A stretch of 64,000 nucleotides of DNA from Raineya sp. (GTDB taxonomy: Bacteria; Bacteroidota; Bacteroidia; Cytophagales; Thermonemataceae), in contig JALONN010000003.1 in the NCBI GenBank assembly GCA_025454915.1, positions 372,001 to 436,000 of the forward strand, read 5' to 3'. A model generated the notes under the pieces. The model made no database searches, was not told the DNA's origin, and was given only the letters and a program-made list of their open reading frames with translations. Shown one piece after another: positions 43,311 to 51,209 of the stretch (position 1 is its first letter; every line of letters begins with the position of its first letter). The position numbers were made by a program, and so were the translations under genes.

Positions 43311-44039
43311 ATGCAAGAGCGTAAAGAAAAATTGCCCGAAAACAGCGAAAATCATATTCGTTTAAAGCCTGCTATTTACAACCCCCGTTTTTATTATCTT
43401 AGAAAACTACGTCAGGCAGTTGAATGGGCAGTAGATAAATATATAAAACCTCAAAGCGAAAAAGGAAAAATCAGACTCATTGATTTGGGGTGTGGTACAA
43501 AACCATATATCTCATTATTTCAAAAACACAATATAGAGTATCTGGGTGCAGATATAGACTGGAATCCTTATGCTGATATTTATATCAAAAACCAAAGAGT
43601 GGAATCAGATGATGCTCAATTTGATGCTCTTGTTTCCACACAAGTTTTAGAACACGTAGATGATTATCAGGGATATTTAAAAGAAGCACATCGTTTATTA
43701 AAAGAAAACGGGATTTTATTACTAACCACTCATGGATATTGGATGTATCATCCTGACCCTACAGATTTCTGGCGTTGGACATCTTCTGGGCTTAAAAAAA
43801 TTGTTTCTGAACAGGGTTTTGAAATTGTTGATTTTCAGGGGATATTGGGTAGAGCCTCTATGGGAATGCAATTGGTTCAGGATGGTATTTTATTCAAAAT
43901 TCCTAAATTTTTAAGACCTCTTTGGGCTCTTTGGATGCAACCACAGATTTGGTTTTTCGATAAATTATCCTCTCAAAAAGCCCGAAATGAAGATGCCTGT
44001 ACTTATATTGTTGTAGCTCGAAAAAAACATATCAAATAA
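43311..44039 (+). CDS. Class I SAM-dependent methyltransferase
   Basis: The 242 residues show motif I 'LIDLGCGTKPY' (about 57-67), motif II-like 'YLGADID', and post-motif 'DALVSTQVLEHVDDYQGYLKEAHRLLKENGILLLTTHG' (the VLEH block). This is a methyltransferase-11-type enzyme. It lies 11 bp after the glycosyltransferase; a methylated glycan or a small-molecule substrate is likely. No transmembrane segment is obvious. Confidence 0.8.
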   Translation: MQERKEKLPENSENHIRLKPAIYNPRFYYLRKLRQAVEWAVDKYIKPQSEKGKIRLIDLGCGTKPYISLFQKHNIEYLGADIDWNPYADIYIKNQRVESDDAQFDALVSTQVLEHVDDYQGYLKEAHRLLKENGILLLTTHGYWMYHPDPTDFWRWTSSGLKKIVSEQGFEIVDFQGILGRASMGMQLVQDGILFKIPKFLRPLWALWMQPQIWFFDKLSSQKARNEDACTYIVVARKKHIK

Positions 44040-44061
44040 TTGATAGTTTCCAGTTTTTATA

Positions 44062-44092
44062 TTGGTTTAAACTAGTGTTTTTTCTATCTTTG
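44062..44092 (+). promoter_or_regulatory. Bacteroidota-type promoter for the deoxyhypusine-synthase-like gene
   Basis: TTG at 44062-44064, 20 bases, then TATCTTTG at 44085-44092. The ATG is 35 bases further on. Confidence 0.65.
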
Positions 44093-44126
44093 CCGAAAAT
44101 TTTTAAACTCCATAAATAAACCTTTT

Positions 44127-45098
44127 ATGAAAGGACCTATTTCTCAGTTCATTGACCATCATTACAGACATTTTAATGCTGCTGCTCTAAAAGACGCTGC
44201 CAATGGGTACATCACACACCTTGCAGAAGGTGGAAAAATGATGGTTACCTTAGCAGGTGCTATGAGTACAGCAGAACTGGGCGTTTCATTAGCTGAAATG
44301 ATTCGTCAAGGAAAAGTTGACATTATTTCTTGTACTGGTGCAAACCTTGAAGAAGATTTGATGAACTTGGTAGCTCATTCTCACTACAGACGTATCCCTA
44401 ATTACAGAGATTTAACACCTGAACAAGAATGGGAGTTACTGGAAAAAGGATTAAATCGTGTAACAGATACTTGTATCCCTGAAGAAGAAGCTTTCAGAAG
44501 ACTTCAAAAACATATTTATGAACTTTGGAAAAAAGCTGATACCAATGGTGAAAGGTATTTTCCTCATGAGTTTATGTATCAGATGATTAACAGTGGTGTT
44601 TTAAAACAATACTACGAAATTGACCCTAAAGATAGCTGGATGGTGGCTGCTGCTGAAAGAAACTTACCCATCATTGTAGGTGGTTGGGAAGATAGCACTA
44701 TGGGAAATATTTTTGCCAGTTATGTTATTAAAAATGATGTAAAAGCAACTACCATGAAAAGTGGTATTGAATATATGGTATGGCTTTCTGATTGGTACAG
44801 AAACAATAGTGCTGGCAAAGGTGTTGGTTTCTTCCAGATTGGTGGTGGTATTGCTGGTGACTTCCCAATCTGTGTTGTACCCATGATGTATCAGGATTTG
44901 GAATGGCATGATGTTCCTTTCTGGAGCTATTTTTGCCAAATCAGCGATTCTACAACTTCATATGGTTCTTATTCGGGTGCTGTACCTAACGAGAAAATTA
45001 CTTGGGGAAAATTGGACATTCATACCCCAAAATACATAGTAGAAAGTGATGCAACCATTGTTGCTCCACTTATTTTTGCTTATGTAATGGGAATGTAA
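44127..45098 (+). CDS. Bacterial deoxyhypusine-synthase-like protein
   Basis: The 323 residues are homologous over their length to deoxyhypusine synthase: 'MMVTLAGAMSTAELG', 'DIISCTGANLEEDL', 'LPIIVGGWEDSTMGN', then 'GIAGDFPICVVPMM'. Near the C-terminus 'YSGAVPNEKITWGKL' holds a WGK-type site matching the lysine that forms the enamine in the eukaryotic enzyme. Bacteria lack eIF5A, so the product is unclear; bacterial homologues may make homospermidine or modify another amine. It is a single gene with its own promoter. Confidence 0.8.
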   Translation: MKGPISQFIDHHYRHFNAAALKDAANGYITHLAEGGKMMVTLAGAMSTAELGVSLAEMIRQGKVDIISCTGANLEEDLMNLVAHSHYRRIPNYRDLTPEQEWELLEKGLNRVTDTCIPEEEAFRRLQKHIYELWKKADTNGERYFPHEFMYQMINSGVLKQYYEIDPKDSWMVAAAERNLPIIVGGWEDSTMGNIFASYVIKNDVKATTMKSGIEYMVWLSDWYRNNSAGKGVGFFQIGGGIAGDFPICVVPMMYQDLEWHDVPFWSYFCQISDSTTSYGSYSGAVPNEKITWGKLDIHTPKYIVESDATIVAPLIFAYVMGM

Positions 45099-45106
45099 TA
45101 TTTGTA

Positions 45107-45152
45107 AGGGCGAAAAATTAACTTTGTTGAGCCCTTTGGGGTTTTTCGCCCT
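45107..45152. repeat. Long inverted repeat between the deoxyhypusine-synthase-like gene and the ATP synthase genes
   Basis: AGGGCGAAAAA (45107-45117) is complementary to TTTTTCGCCCT (45142-45152), with a 24-base loop that itself has a short GCCC/GGGG pairing. There is no strong T-run downstream. It may insulate the two units or fold into the leader of the next operon. Confidence 0.65.
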
Positions 45153-45189
45153 ATCTTTTATGTTTCTTGATTCTGAAATCTATAAAAAT

Positions 45190-45399
45190 ATGCCTCGCAA
45201 AAAAAAATCGGAAGAAACAGAAAACCAGCTTCCCAAAGTTCATAAAGAATTGGAAGGCTTTGACATCAAAATCAATGCTTTTGGAGAAATTGTTTCTACA
45301 CTTGATATTGAAAAAATCAATGAATTTCTCAATAAAAATGTAGATGACAAAAAATTAAAGCATCTCAAAAAAGGAAACGATGATAAAAAAAATACCTGA
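45190..45399 (+). CDS. Small charged protein at the start of the F0 operon
   Basis: I use the ATG at 45190 (69 residues, MPRKKKSEET...), preferred over 45160. The protein is Lys/Glu-rich without membrane segments: a basic N-terminus, then 'KELEGFDIKINAFGEIVSTLDIEKINEFLNKNVDDKKLKHL'. A gene like this stands at the head of ATP synthase operons in related Bacteroidota, by my recollection. It overlaps the next gene by 20 bp, so translation is probably coupled. Function unknown; an assembly role is inference. Confidence 0.65.
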   Translation: MPRKKKSEETENQLPKVHKELEGFDIKINAFGEIVSTLDIEKINEFLNKNVDDKKLKHLKKGNDDKKNT

Positions 45400-45808
45400 T
45401 TTAGTTCAAATTTCATTGATTGCTGTTCTACTAGGTGTTTTATTAGCCATTGATGATTTTGTTCTTCCCAGCCCACTATTGCACGAATATAAATGGTATT
45501 TACTTTTATTTTTTGCAGTACAATCCATACTAACCACATTTATCACAAGCCAAGGGCTTACCAAAGACCCTGAATATTTTCAAGGTTTCTTTTTTTCAGC
45601 AATGCTTGTAAGAATGTTTTTAAGTATTGGAGTAATATTTTTTGCTGTCTATCAGGGTGTTATAAGTCCTTTTTTATTTGTAGGCACATTTTTTATTTTA
45701 TATTTTTGCTTTGTATCGTTTGAAATTTATTCGTTATTACATAACTTGCGAGCCAATTCAGGAAAAAGCCCTGAAGAAGAGCAACAAGCCCAAAATTTAA
45801 ACTTTTAA
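45380..45808 (+). CDS. AtpI-like membrane protein
   Basis: The 142 residues have four hydrophobic helices (about 10-28, 38-58, 70-92, 98-120). This is the layout of AtpI-type assembly proteins that precede atpB. Sequence identity to E. coli AtpI is not evident, so the name is by position and topology. It is followed by atpB after 20 bp. Confidence 0.6.
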   Translation: MIKKIPDLVQISLIAVLLGVLLAIDDFVLPSPLLHEYKWYLLLFFAVQSILTTFITSQGLTKDPEYFQGFFFSAMLVRMFLSIGVIFFAVYQGVISPFLFVGTFFILYFCFVSFEIYSLLHNLRANSGKSPEEEQQAQNLNF

Positions 45809-45828
45809 TTCTGTCTCAATATATAGAT

Positions 45829-46920
45829 ATGTACGCTGCTATTCGCTTGTTTTTAGTTGGTATTTTGCTTACTTTTTCGCTTAATACCTTTGCACAACAT
45901 GAAGAAAAAGAATTTAATGCAGGAGATTTAATTCTCCACCACATTGCTGACTCTCATGAGTGGCATTTTGCAACTGTTGGTGAAACTCATATTACTTTAC
46001 CTCTTCCTGTAATCCTTTATACAGACAATGGTGTTGATGTATTTTCTTCTTCTGAATTTCATCATGCAGAGAAAAAAGAAATCACAAATGCAAAGGGAGA
46101 AAAAGAACATGCATTGGTACTTAAAAGAGAAAAAGGCACTTATGTGATGACTCACGACCACATTACTTTAGAAAATGGTGGCAAATTGTATGACTTCTCT
46201 GTTACTAAAAATGTAGCTTCTTTATTTCTAAGTGCAATTTTACTTTTAGTAGTATTTTTTAGTGTAGCTGGTGCTTACAAGAAAAATGCAGGTAAAGCTC
46301 CTAAAGGAATGCAATCTTTCTTTGAACCTATTTTTGTGTTTATTCGTGATGAAATTGCAGTTCCCAATATTGGTAAAAAATATGAGCGTTTTATGCCATA
46401 TTTAATGACTGTATTTTTCTTCATCTGGTTCAATAACTTATTAGGTTTGATGCCTGGTGGTGCTAACCTTACAGGAAATATAGCTGTTACATTTACTTTA
46501 GCCGTTTTAACACTTGTTGTTACGTTATTTAGCTCAAATAAATACTACTGGCAACATATTTTCAATACGCCTGGTGTACCTTGGTGGTTAAAAACTTTAG
46601 TGCCTATTATGCCTATCGTAGAATTGATTGGTGTTTTTACAAAGCCTTTCTCTTTAATGGTTCGTCTTTTTGCAAACATTACAGCAGGGCACATCATCAT
46701 TTTAAGTTTGCTTTCATTGATATTCTTATTTAAGAGCTATGCAGTAGCTCCTGTGAGTGTAGCATTTGCCGTAGTAATGAACTGCTTAGAGTTGTTTGTG
46801 GCTATCTTGCAGGCTTATGTATTTACTTTACTTTCAGCAATGTATTTTGGTGGAGCCGTAGAGGAACATCATCATGATGAACACCATCACGAAGATAAAC
46901 ACGAAGTACATCACGCATAA
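45829..46920 (+). CDS. atpB: ATP synthase F0 subunit a
   Basis: The 363 residues start with a signal-like N-terminal extension and a soluble N-terminal region of about 130 residues, as in Bacteroidota AtpB. Helices follow: 'PYLMTVFFFIWFNNLLGLMPG', then 'ELIGVFTKPFSLMVRLFANITAGHIIIL'. The latter holds the essential Arg in the SLMVRLFAN motif (near residue 275) that faces subunit c. The extreme C-terminus is 'EEHHHDEHHHEDKHEVHHA', a His-rich tail that is unusual and could bind metal. It makes the proton path with subunit c. Confidence 0.95.
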   Translation: MYAAIRLFLVGILLTFSLNTFAQHEEKEFNAGDLILHHIADSHEWHFATVGETHITLPLPVILYTDNGVDVFSSSEFHHAEKKEITNAKGEKEHALVLKREKGTYVMTHDHITLENGGKLYDFSVTKNVASLFLSAILLLVVFFSVAGAYKKNAGKAPKGMQSFFEPIFVFIRDEIAVPNIGKKYERFMPYLMTVFFFIWFNNLLGLMPGGANLTGNIAVTFTLAVLTLVVTLFSSNKYYWQHIFNTPGVPWWLKTLVPIMPIVELIGVFTKPFSLMVRLFANITAGHIIILSLLSLIFLFKSYAVAPVSVAFAVVMNCLELFVAILQAYVFTLLSAMYFGGAVEEHHHDEHHHEDKHEVHHA

Positions 46921-46927
46921 AAACAGA

Positions 46928-47452
46928 ATGGATATTGTAGTAGAGCAGTTTTTCTTTGAAGATTGGGGAAGTAATAGTACGTGGGGTGTTGTTTTGGCAG
47001 AGAGTCCAAACTGGGTGCTTATCCAAGCACTGCCACTAGATTACATTGTAGATGGCTTCAAAGTCTTAAATAAAAATGAAATTACAAAGAGAGAACGTGA
47101 TTCAGAATCTTATCAGATGGAACGAGTTCTCAAATTAAAAAAATATGAACCCCAAATACCCAAAAATTTTGCTTTTGGAACAGTCCAAGAGATTATGAAA
47201 TGGGTAGAAGATAATTATGAAATAACTGGGTTTCAGGATGATGTGGAAGGTGAAACTTTTTTTGGAAAAATTAGAGAAGTAAATTTAGAAGAAGACACTT
47301 TTTTTATCAGCACTATTGACCCACAAGGTTTATTTGACAGTGAATTTGAGTATGAATTTAGCTTTGACTCTGTAAGAGTCATTAGTTTTGATGATGATTA
47401 CTTTAATTCTATTAAACTTCTTTGGAAAGATAATATAAACGACAGACGATAA
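46928..47452 (+). CDS. Unknown protein inserted between atpB and atpE
   Basis: The ATG at 46928, 8 bases after the atpB stop, gives 174 residues; a longer frame overlapping atpB is less likely. There is no signal peptide or membrane helix, and it is acidic. 'FFGKIREVNLEEDTFFISTIDPQGLFDSEFEYEFSFDSVRVISFDDDYFNSIKLLWK' (last 60 residues) looks like an SH3/Sm-type beta fold that I associate with small cytoplasmic Bacteroidota proteins. Its place inside the F0 operon could mean a regulator or assembly factor, or an insertion. Function unknown. Confidence 0.7.
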   Translation: MDIVVEQFFFEDWGSNSTWGVVLAESPNWVLIQALPLDYIVDGFKVLNKNEITKRERDSESYQMERVLKLKKYEPQIPKNFAFGTVQEIMKWVEDNYEITGFQDDVEGETFFGKIREVNLEEDTFFISTIDPQGLFDSEFEYEFSFDSVRVISFDDDYFNSIKLLWKDNINDRR

Positions 47453-47478
47453 TATAATTTAAAACCTTTTTTGTTTAA

Positions 47479-47745
<267 letters not shown>

Positions 47746-47753
47746 GCACACAC

Positions 47754-47795
47754 AAAACTTCTGTCTTAACGGTTGGTTAAGGCAGAAGTTTTACT
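47754..47795 (+). terminator. 17-bp hairpin between atpE and atpF
   Basis: AAAACTTCTGTCTTAAC (47754-47770) pairs with GTTAAGGCAGAAGTTTT (47776-47792) around a 5-base loop, with one wobble. TTTTACTATTT follows. It would attenuate reading into atpF or protect the atpE message. Confidence 0.75.
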
Positions 47796-47857
47796 ATTTA
47801 ACATTAGAAATTAGGAGTTATTATTATTCATTAATTTTACAATTTACGCTACTCATT

Positions 47858-48358
47858 ATGTTACTTAATCTTATTACCCCAGAACTTGGTTTAATTTTTT
47901 GGCAAGCTGTAGTTTTCTTACTTTTGTTATTCGTATTGGGTAAATTTGCATGGAAACCCATTTTAAAAGGTATCAAAGAGCGTGAAGCTTCTATTGCTGA
48001 TGCTTTAGCTGCTGCTGAAAAAGCTAAATCAGAAATGGCTAAAATTTCTGCTGATAACGAAAAGCTTATGAATCAGGCTCGTGCAGAAAAAGATGAAATG
48101 CTTAAAAAAGCTCAACAAACAGCCAAAGAGTTGGTAGAGGAAGCAAAAGAAAACGCAACGAAAGAAGCTAATAAAATTTTAGAAGAAGCTCGTCAGCTCA
48201 TCAGTAGCGAGAAAAAATCCGCTATGGCAGAAATGAAAAAAGAAATCTCTAAACTTTCTTTGGAAATTGCTGGTAAACTTGTCAGAAAAGAGCTTGCAAG
48301 CAATGATGCTCAAAAAACATTAGCAGAACAACTTCTTAACGAAATTAAGCCTAACTAA
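47858..48358 (+). CDS. atpF: ATP synthase F0 subunit b
   Basis: The 166 residues have one N-terminal membrane helix ('FWQAVVFLLLLFVLGKFAWKPIL', about 15-36) and a long charged coiled coil to about 160. It is the stator stalk, with the delta subunit (AtpH) encoded 5 bp downstream. Starting at the ATG at 47858 gives the normal length. The preceding 112-bp gap from atpE is unusual within the operon. Confidence 0.95.
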   Translation: MLLNLITPELGLIFWQAVVFLLLLFVLGKFAWKPILKGIKEREASIADALAAAEKAKSEMAKISADNEKLMNQARAEKDEMLKKAQQTAKELVEEAKENATKEANKILEEARQLISSEKKSAMAEMKKEISKLSLEIAGKLVRKELASNDAQKTLAEQLLNEIKPN

Positions 48359-48363
48359 ACAGT

Positions 48364-48915
48364 ATGGTAAATAGTATGTCAGAACGTCGTGTAGCTATTC
48401 GCTACGCACAGTCTATTCTAGATTTAGCACAGGAAAAAGGCTTTTTAGACGAGGTTTATAACGATATGGAGTTTTTTGAAAAGACTCTTGATGAAAATCC
48501 TCAGTTAAAAGCCGTAATGCGTAACCCTATTATTTATAGCTACGATAAATTAGCTATTCTTAAGAAGATATTTACAGGTAAACTAAGCCCTGCTACTATG
48601 AACTTCTTTGATATTATTGCTAGAAAAAACAGAGAAGAAGTATTATATGCAGCAGCTAAAGAATTTGAAGCTTTATATGAAAATTTTAAAGGTATTTTAA
48701 GAGTAACTTTAACCTCTGCTGTACCTGTTACAGAAGAATTTCGTAGTAAAGTAATTCAATTAGTTGAAAAATCTACAGGAAAGGTTGTAAAGCTAAAAGA
48801 GAAAGTAAATCCTGATTTGATTGGTGGTTTCACAATCACATTCGATAATGATAAGCAGATTGATGCTTCCGTTAGAACAAAAATCAAATTGATAGAAAAA
48901 GAATTTTCATTATAA
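48364..48915 (+). CDS. atpH: ATP synthase F1 subunit delta
   Basis: The 183 residues have the AtpH layout: helical N-terminal domain 'RYAQSILDLAQEKGFLDEVYNDMEFF' and the C-terminal block 'NPDLIGGFTITFDNDKQIDASVRTKI', near the stator. An alternative ATG at 48376 gives 179 residues ('MSERRVAIRYAQS'). It ends the operon: a terminator follows, and atpA and atpG are not in this window. Confidence 0.9.
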   Translation: MVNSMSERRVAIRYAQSILDLAQEKGFLDEVYNDMEFFEKTLDENPQLKAVMRNPIIYSYDKLAILKKIFTGKLSPATMNFFDIIARKNREEVLYAAAKEFEALYENFKGILRVTLTSAVPVTEEFRSKVIQLVEKSTGKVVKLKEKVNPDLIGGFTITFDNDKQIDASVRTKIKLIEKEFSL

Positions 48916-48916
48916 T

Positions 48917-48950
48917 AAAAAGGTCTGAAATTAAATTTCAGACCTTTTTT
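48917..48950 (+). terminator. Terminator after atpH
   Basis: AGGTCTGAAAT (48921-48931) pairs with ATTTCAGACCT (48935-48945), extended by AAAA/TTTT, then T-run. It is shared with the convergent lipoprotein gene. Confidence 0.85.
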
Positions 48951-48954
48951 GTTG

Positions 48955-49482
48955 TTATTTTCTATAAGTCCAAGTATAATCAGCTTTTATCGTAACAGGT
49001 ATCGAAATATTAAGTGGTGGTGTTGGTGGAAGTGTAATAGTTTGTTGCAATGATCCTTTCAAGATAAGCTCATTTGTTGTAATTTTTTCTACGTTGATGC
49101 TGGTTGGAATTTTTATCCCTGCAGTTAGCAAAGAAGCTTGTATTTCTGGTGTTAATAATCCATCTGTACTTGAAATTTCTATTGTTTTATTATCAGGACT
49201 CAATGTGTAAGTTTGTCTATTTCTTTCAGTAAGTGTACCAGTATTCACATCCCTTGTATAAAAAACAATTGTGTTATCTTTTTTAAATTCTATAGCAGTT
49301 GTATCTGTATTTATTATCTGAGCATCTGAAAAAGCTATACTGGCTACTGTGTAATTCAGGTTTACCCCTATCCAAACATGAGCTGTCAATAAATCTTTGG
49401 GAGTAGGTTCTGATTTTTTTTTACAAGAAGATGCAAGAATAGCAATCAATATCAAAAACTTTAAAAAGCGATTCATTTTCAT
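48955..49482 (-). CDS. Small lipoprotein of unknown function
   Basis: I use the ATG at 49482 or 49476, giving about 175 residues; the longest frame (49524) is less likely. The lipobox is 'ILASSCKKK' (Cys near 17). The mature part is a beta-rich domain: 'LLTAHVWIGVNLNY', 'TAIEFKKDNTIVFYTRD', 'QTYTLSPDNKTIEISS'. It looks like the lipocalin-like lipoproteins common in Bacteroidota (start 'LL...W'). No ligand can be named. Confidence 0.65.
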   Translation of the reverse strand: MKMNRFLKFLILIAILASSCKKKSEPTPKDLLTAHVWIGVNLNYTVASIAFSDAQIINTDTTAIEFKKDNTIVFYTRDVNTGTLTERNRQTYTLSPDNKTIEISSTDGLLTPEIQASLLTAGIKIPTSINVEKITTNELILKGSLQQTITLPPTPPLNISIPVTIKADYTWTYRK

Positions 49483-49633
49483 ATAGTTTCGTTTAAAATG
49501 ATAGCCAATTTCGGTAATTTTCATAGTTTTTCAAAATTTTTTATCTTTATAAAAAATACGCCTTTCGGCGTATTGGTTATGTAATGCTTTTTATTCAATT
49601 TTCTTATCCCAAACACTCTAAAACTTCCTACTT

Positions 49634-50290
49634 ATGATACGCATTGCAGTTGTTGAGGATAATTATAAGCTACTTCAAAATCTTTTAGAAAGAATTGTAC
49701 GCTACGAGACGTTGCAAGTAGTATTTACAGCATCAAATGGGAAGGACGCTCTTGAAAAGTTAGAAAAAATCACACTTGATCATCTTCCCGAAGTAGTTTT
49801 GATGGATATAGAAATGGACAAGATGAATGGTATTGAAGCAACAGCTCGCATTAAAGAAAGATTTCCTCAAATGGAGGTTCTGATGCTTACTGTTTTTGAC
49901 AATGATGAGAAAATTTTTGAGGCTATCAAATCAGGAGCAGGAGGTTACTTGCTTAAAGATGAGAAGATTGAGAAAATTTTTGAAGCCATTGAAACCCTTA
50001 AGGCTGGTGGTTCTTTGATGTCTCCTTCAATAGCCCGAAAAGCTCTGAACTTTTTTAGTGCTTCTCTCCCTCAAACCAAAAGGACACAGCAAGAAACAGC
50101 ACTCACTAACAGAGAAATGGAGATTCTGCAGTTAGTCATAGAAGGTATCTCATATCCTGAAATTGGTGAAAAGCTTTTTATCAGTTATGGAACAGTCAGG
50201 ACACATGTGAAAAATATTTTTGAAAAACTGCATGTGAAAAATAAACAAGAAGCCACCAGAGTAGCCATTGAAAGAAAATGGTTTTGGTGA
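49634..50290 (+). CDS. NarL/LuxR-type response regulator
   Basis: The 218 residues have a receiver domain with phospho-acceptor in 'VVLMDIEMDKMNGIE' (D near 58), Thr and Lys at the usual spots ('LMLTVFD', 'YLLKDE'), and a LuxR-type HTH ('LTNREMEILQLVIEGISYPEIGEKLFISYGTVRTHVKNIFEKL'). No histidine kinase is adjacent. fabI follows after 84 bp in the same direction. Signal unknown. Confidence 0.9.
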   Translation: MIRIAVVEDNYKLLQNLLERIVRYETLQVVFTASNGKDALEKLEKITLDHLPEVVLMDIEMDKMNGIEATARIKERFPQMEVLMLTVFDNDEKIFEAIKSGAGGYLLKDEKIEKIFEAIETLKAGGSLMSPSIARKALNFFSASLPQTKRTQQETALTNREMEILQLVIEGISYPEIGEKLFISYGTVRTHVKNIFEKLHVKNKQEATRVAIERKWFW

Positions 50291-50374
50291 TTATTATACT
50301 CTTTTTCACTGACTTAACTCATAGAGCATCTTGAAAGGCTTTTGTAGCTTTATCCTAAAGAAACATCAACCTTT

Positions 50375-51145
50375 ATGCTCAACTTATCAAATCAAAAAGG
50401 ACTCATTGTTGGAGTAGCCAACGACAAATCAATTGCTTATGGGTGTGCAAAGGTGTTAGCACAACATGGAGCCAGTTTAGCAATTACATATCTCAACGAA
50501 AAAGCTGAAAAGTTTGTACGCCCTCTTGCAGAAGAGGTAAATGCAGAAATTATTGCTCAAATGGATGTACAGAATGAGCAGGAAGTAACGAATGTTTTTG
50601 AGACTATCAGGCAGAAATGGGGTAAACTAGATTTTCTTATTCATTCTATTGCATTTGCTCCTCTTGAAGATTTAAAAGGCAGACTCCTTGATTGTTCGCT
50701 GGAAGGCTTTAAACTTGCTATGGATGTAAGTTGTCACTCGTTTATCAGATTAGCTCACCATGCAGAGTCTTTGCTATCTGTGGGACAAGGTTCTTTACTT
50801 GCCATGAGTTATTATGGTTCAGAAAAAGTTGTTCAGAGTTATGCCATTATGGGTCCCGTTAAATCTGCTTTGGAAAGTACTGTCAGGTATTTAGCTTTTG
50901 AATTAGGTGAAAAAGGTATTAATGTAAATGCCATTTCTCCTGGCACAATTGCAACAAGAGCAGCAGGCGGTTTGGCTAATTTTGATGAACTCATGAAAAA
51001 AACAGAAGAGACAACCCCTCTCAAGCGATTGCCCAATATTGATGATGTAGGAAAAATGGCAGCTTTTTTAGTTTCTGAAGAGGCTCAATATATTACTGGT
51101 GATGTATTTTACGTCGATGGCGGATATCATATTATGGGTGTTTAA
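50375..51145 (+). CDS. fabI: Enoyl-[acyl-carrier-protein] reductase FabI
   Basis: The 256 residues match FabI: N-terminal 'GLIVGVANDKSIAYGCAKVLAQHGA', 'FLIHSIAFAP', the active-site block 'SYYGSEKVVQSYAIMGPVKSALES' with Tyr and Lys at the FabI spacing (Y..., then Y-x6-K), and 'ISPGTIATRAAGGL'. It reduces enoyl-ACP with NADH in fatty-acid synthesis and is the target of triclosan-type drugs. It stands alone. Confidence 0.9.
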   Translation: MLNLSNQKGLIVGVANDKSIAYGCAKVLAQHGASLAITYLNEKAEKFVRPLAEEVNAEIIAQMDVQNEQEVTNVFETIRQKWGKLDFLIHSIAFAPLEDLKGRLLDCSLEGFKLAMDVSCHSFIRLAHHAESLLSVGQGSLLAMSYYGSEKVVQSYAIMGPVKSALESTVRYLAFELGEKGINVNAISPGTIATRAAGGLANFDELMKKTEETTPLKRLPNIDDVGKMAAFLVSEEAQYITGDVFYVDGGYHIMGV

Positions 51146-51209
51146 AAATTTGATTTTCGCTTAACATCATTTCTATTCAAAATTGTATATTTGTATAAAC
51201 TAAATTTTC

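Noticed and set aside
45124..45189. Longer N-terminus for the small F0-operon gene
   Set aside because: It would begin at TTG and include the right arm of the inverted repeat at 45107-45152. The ATG at 45190 gives the charged start seen in similar small proteins.
46874..46927. Longer form of the unknown atpB-atpE gene, overlapping the end of atpB
   Set aside because: Its extra residues are the out-of-frame reading of the His-rich tail of AtpB. The ATG at 46928 is 8 bases after the atpB stop and fits operon spacing.
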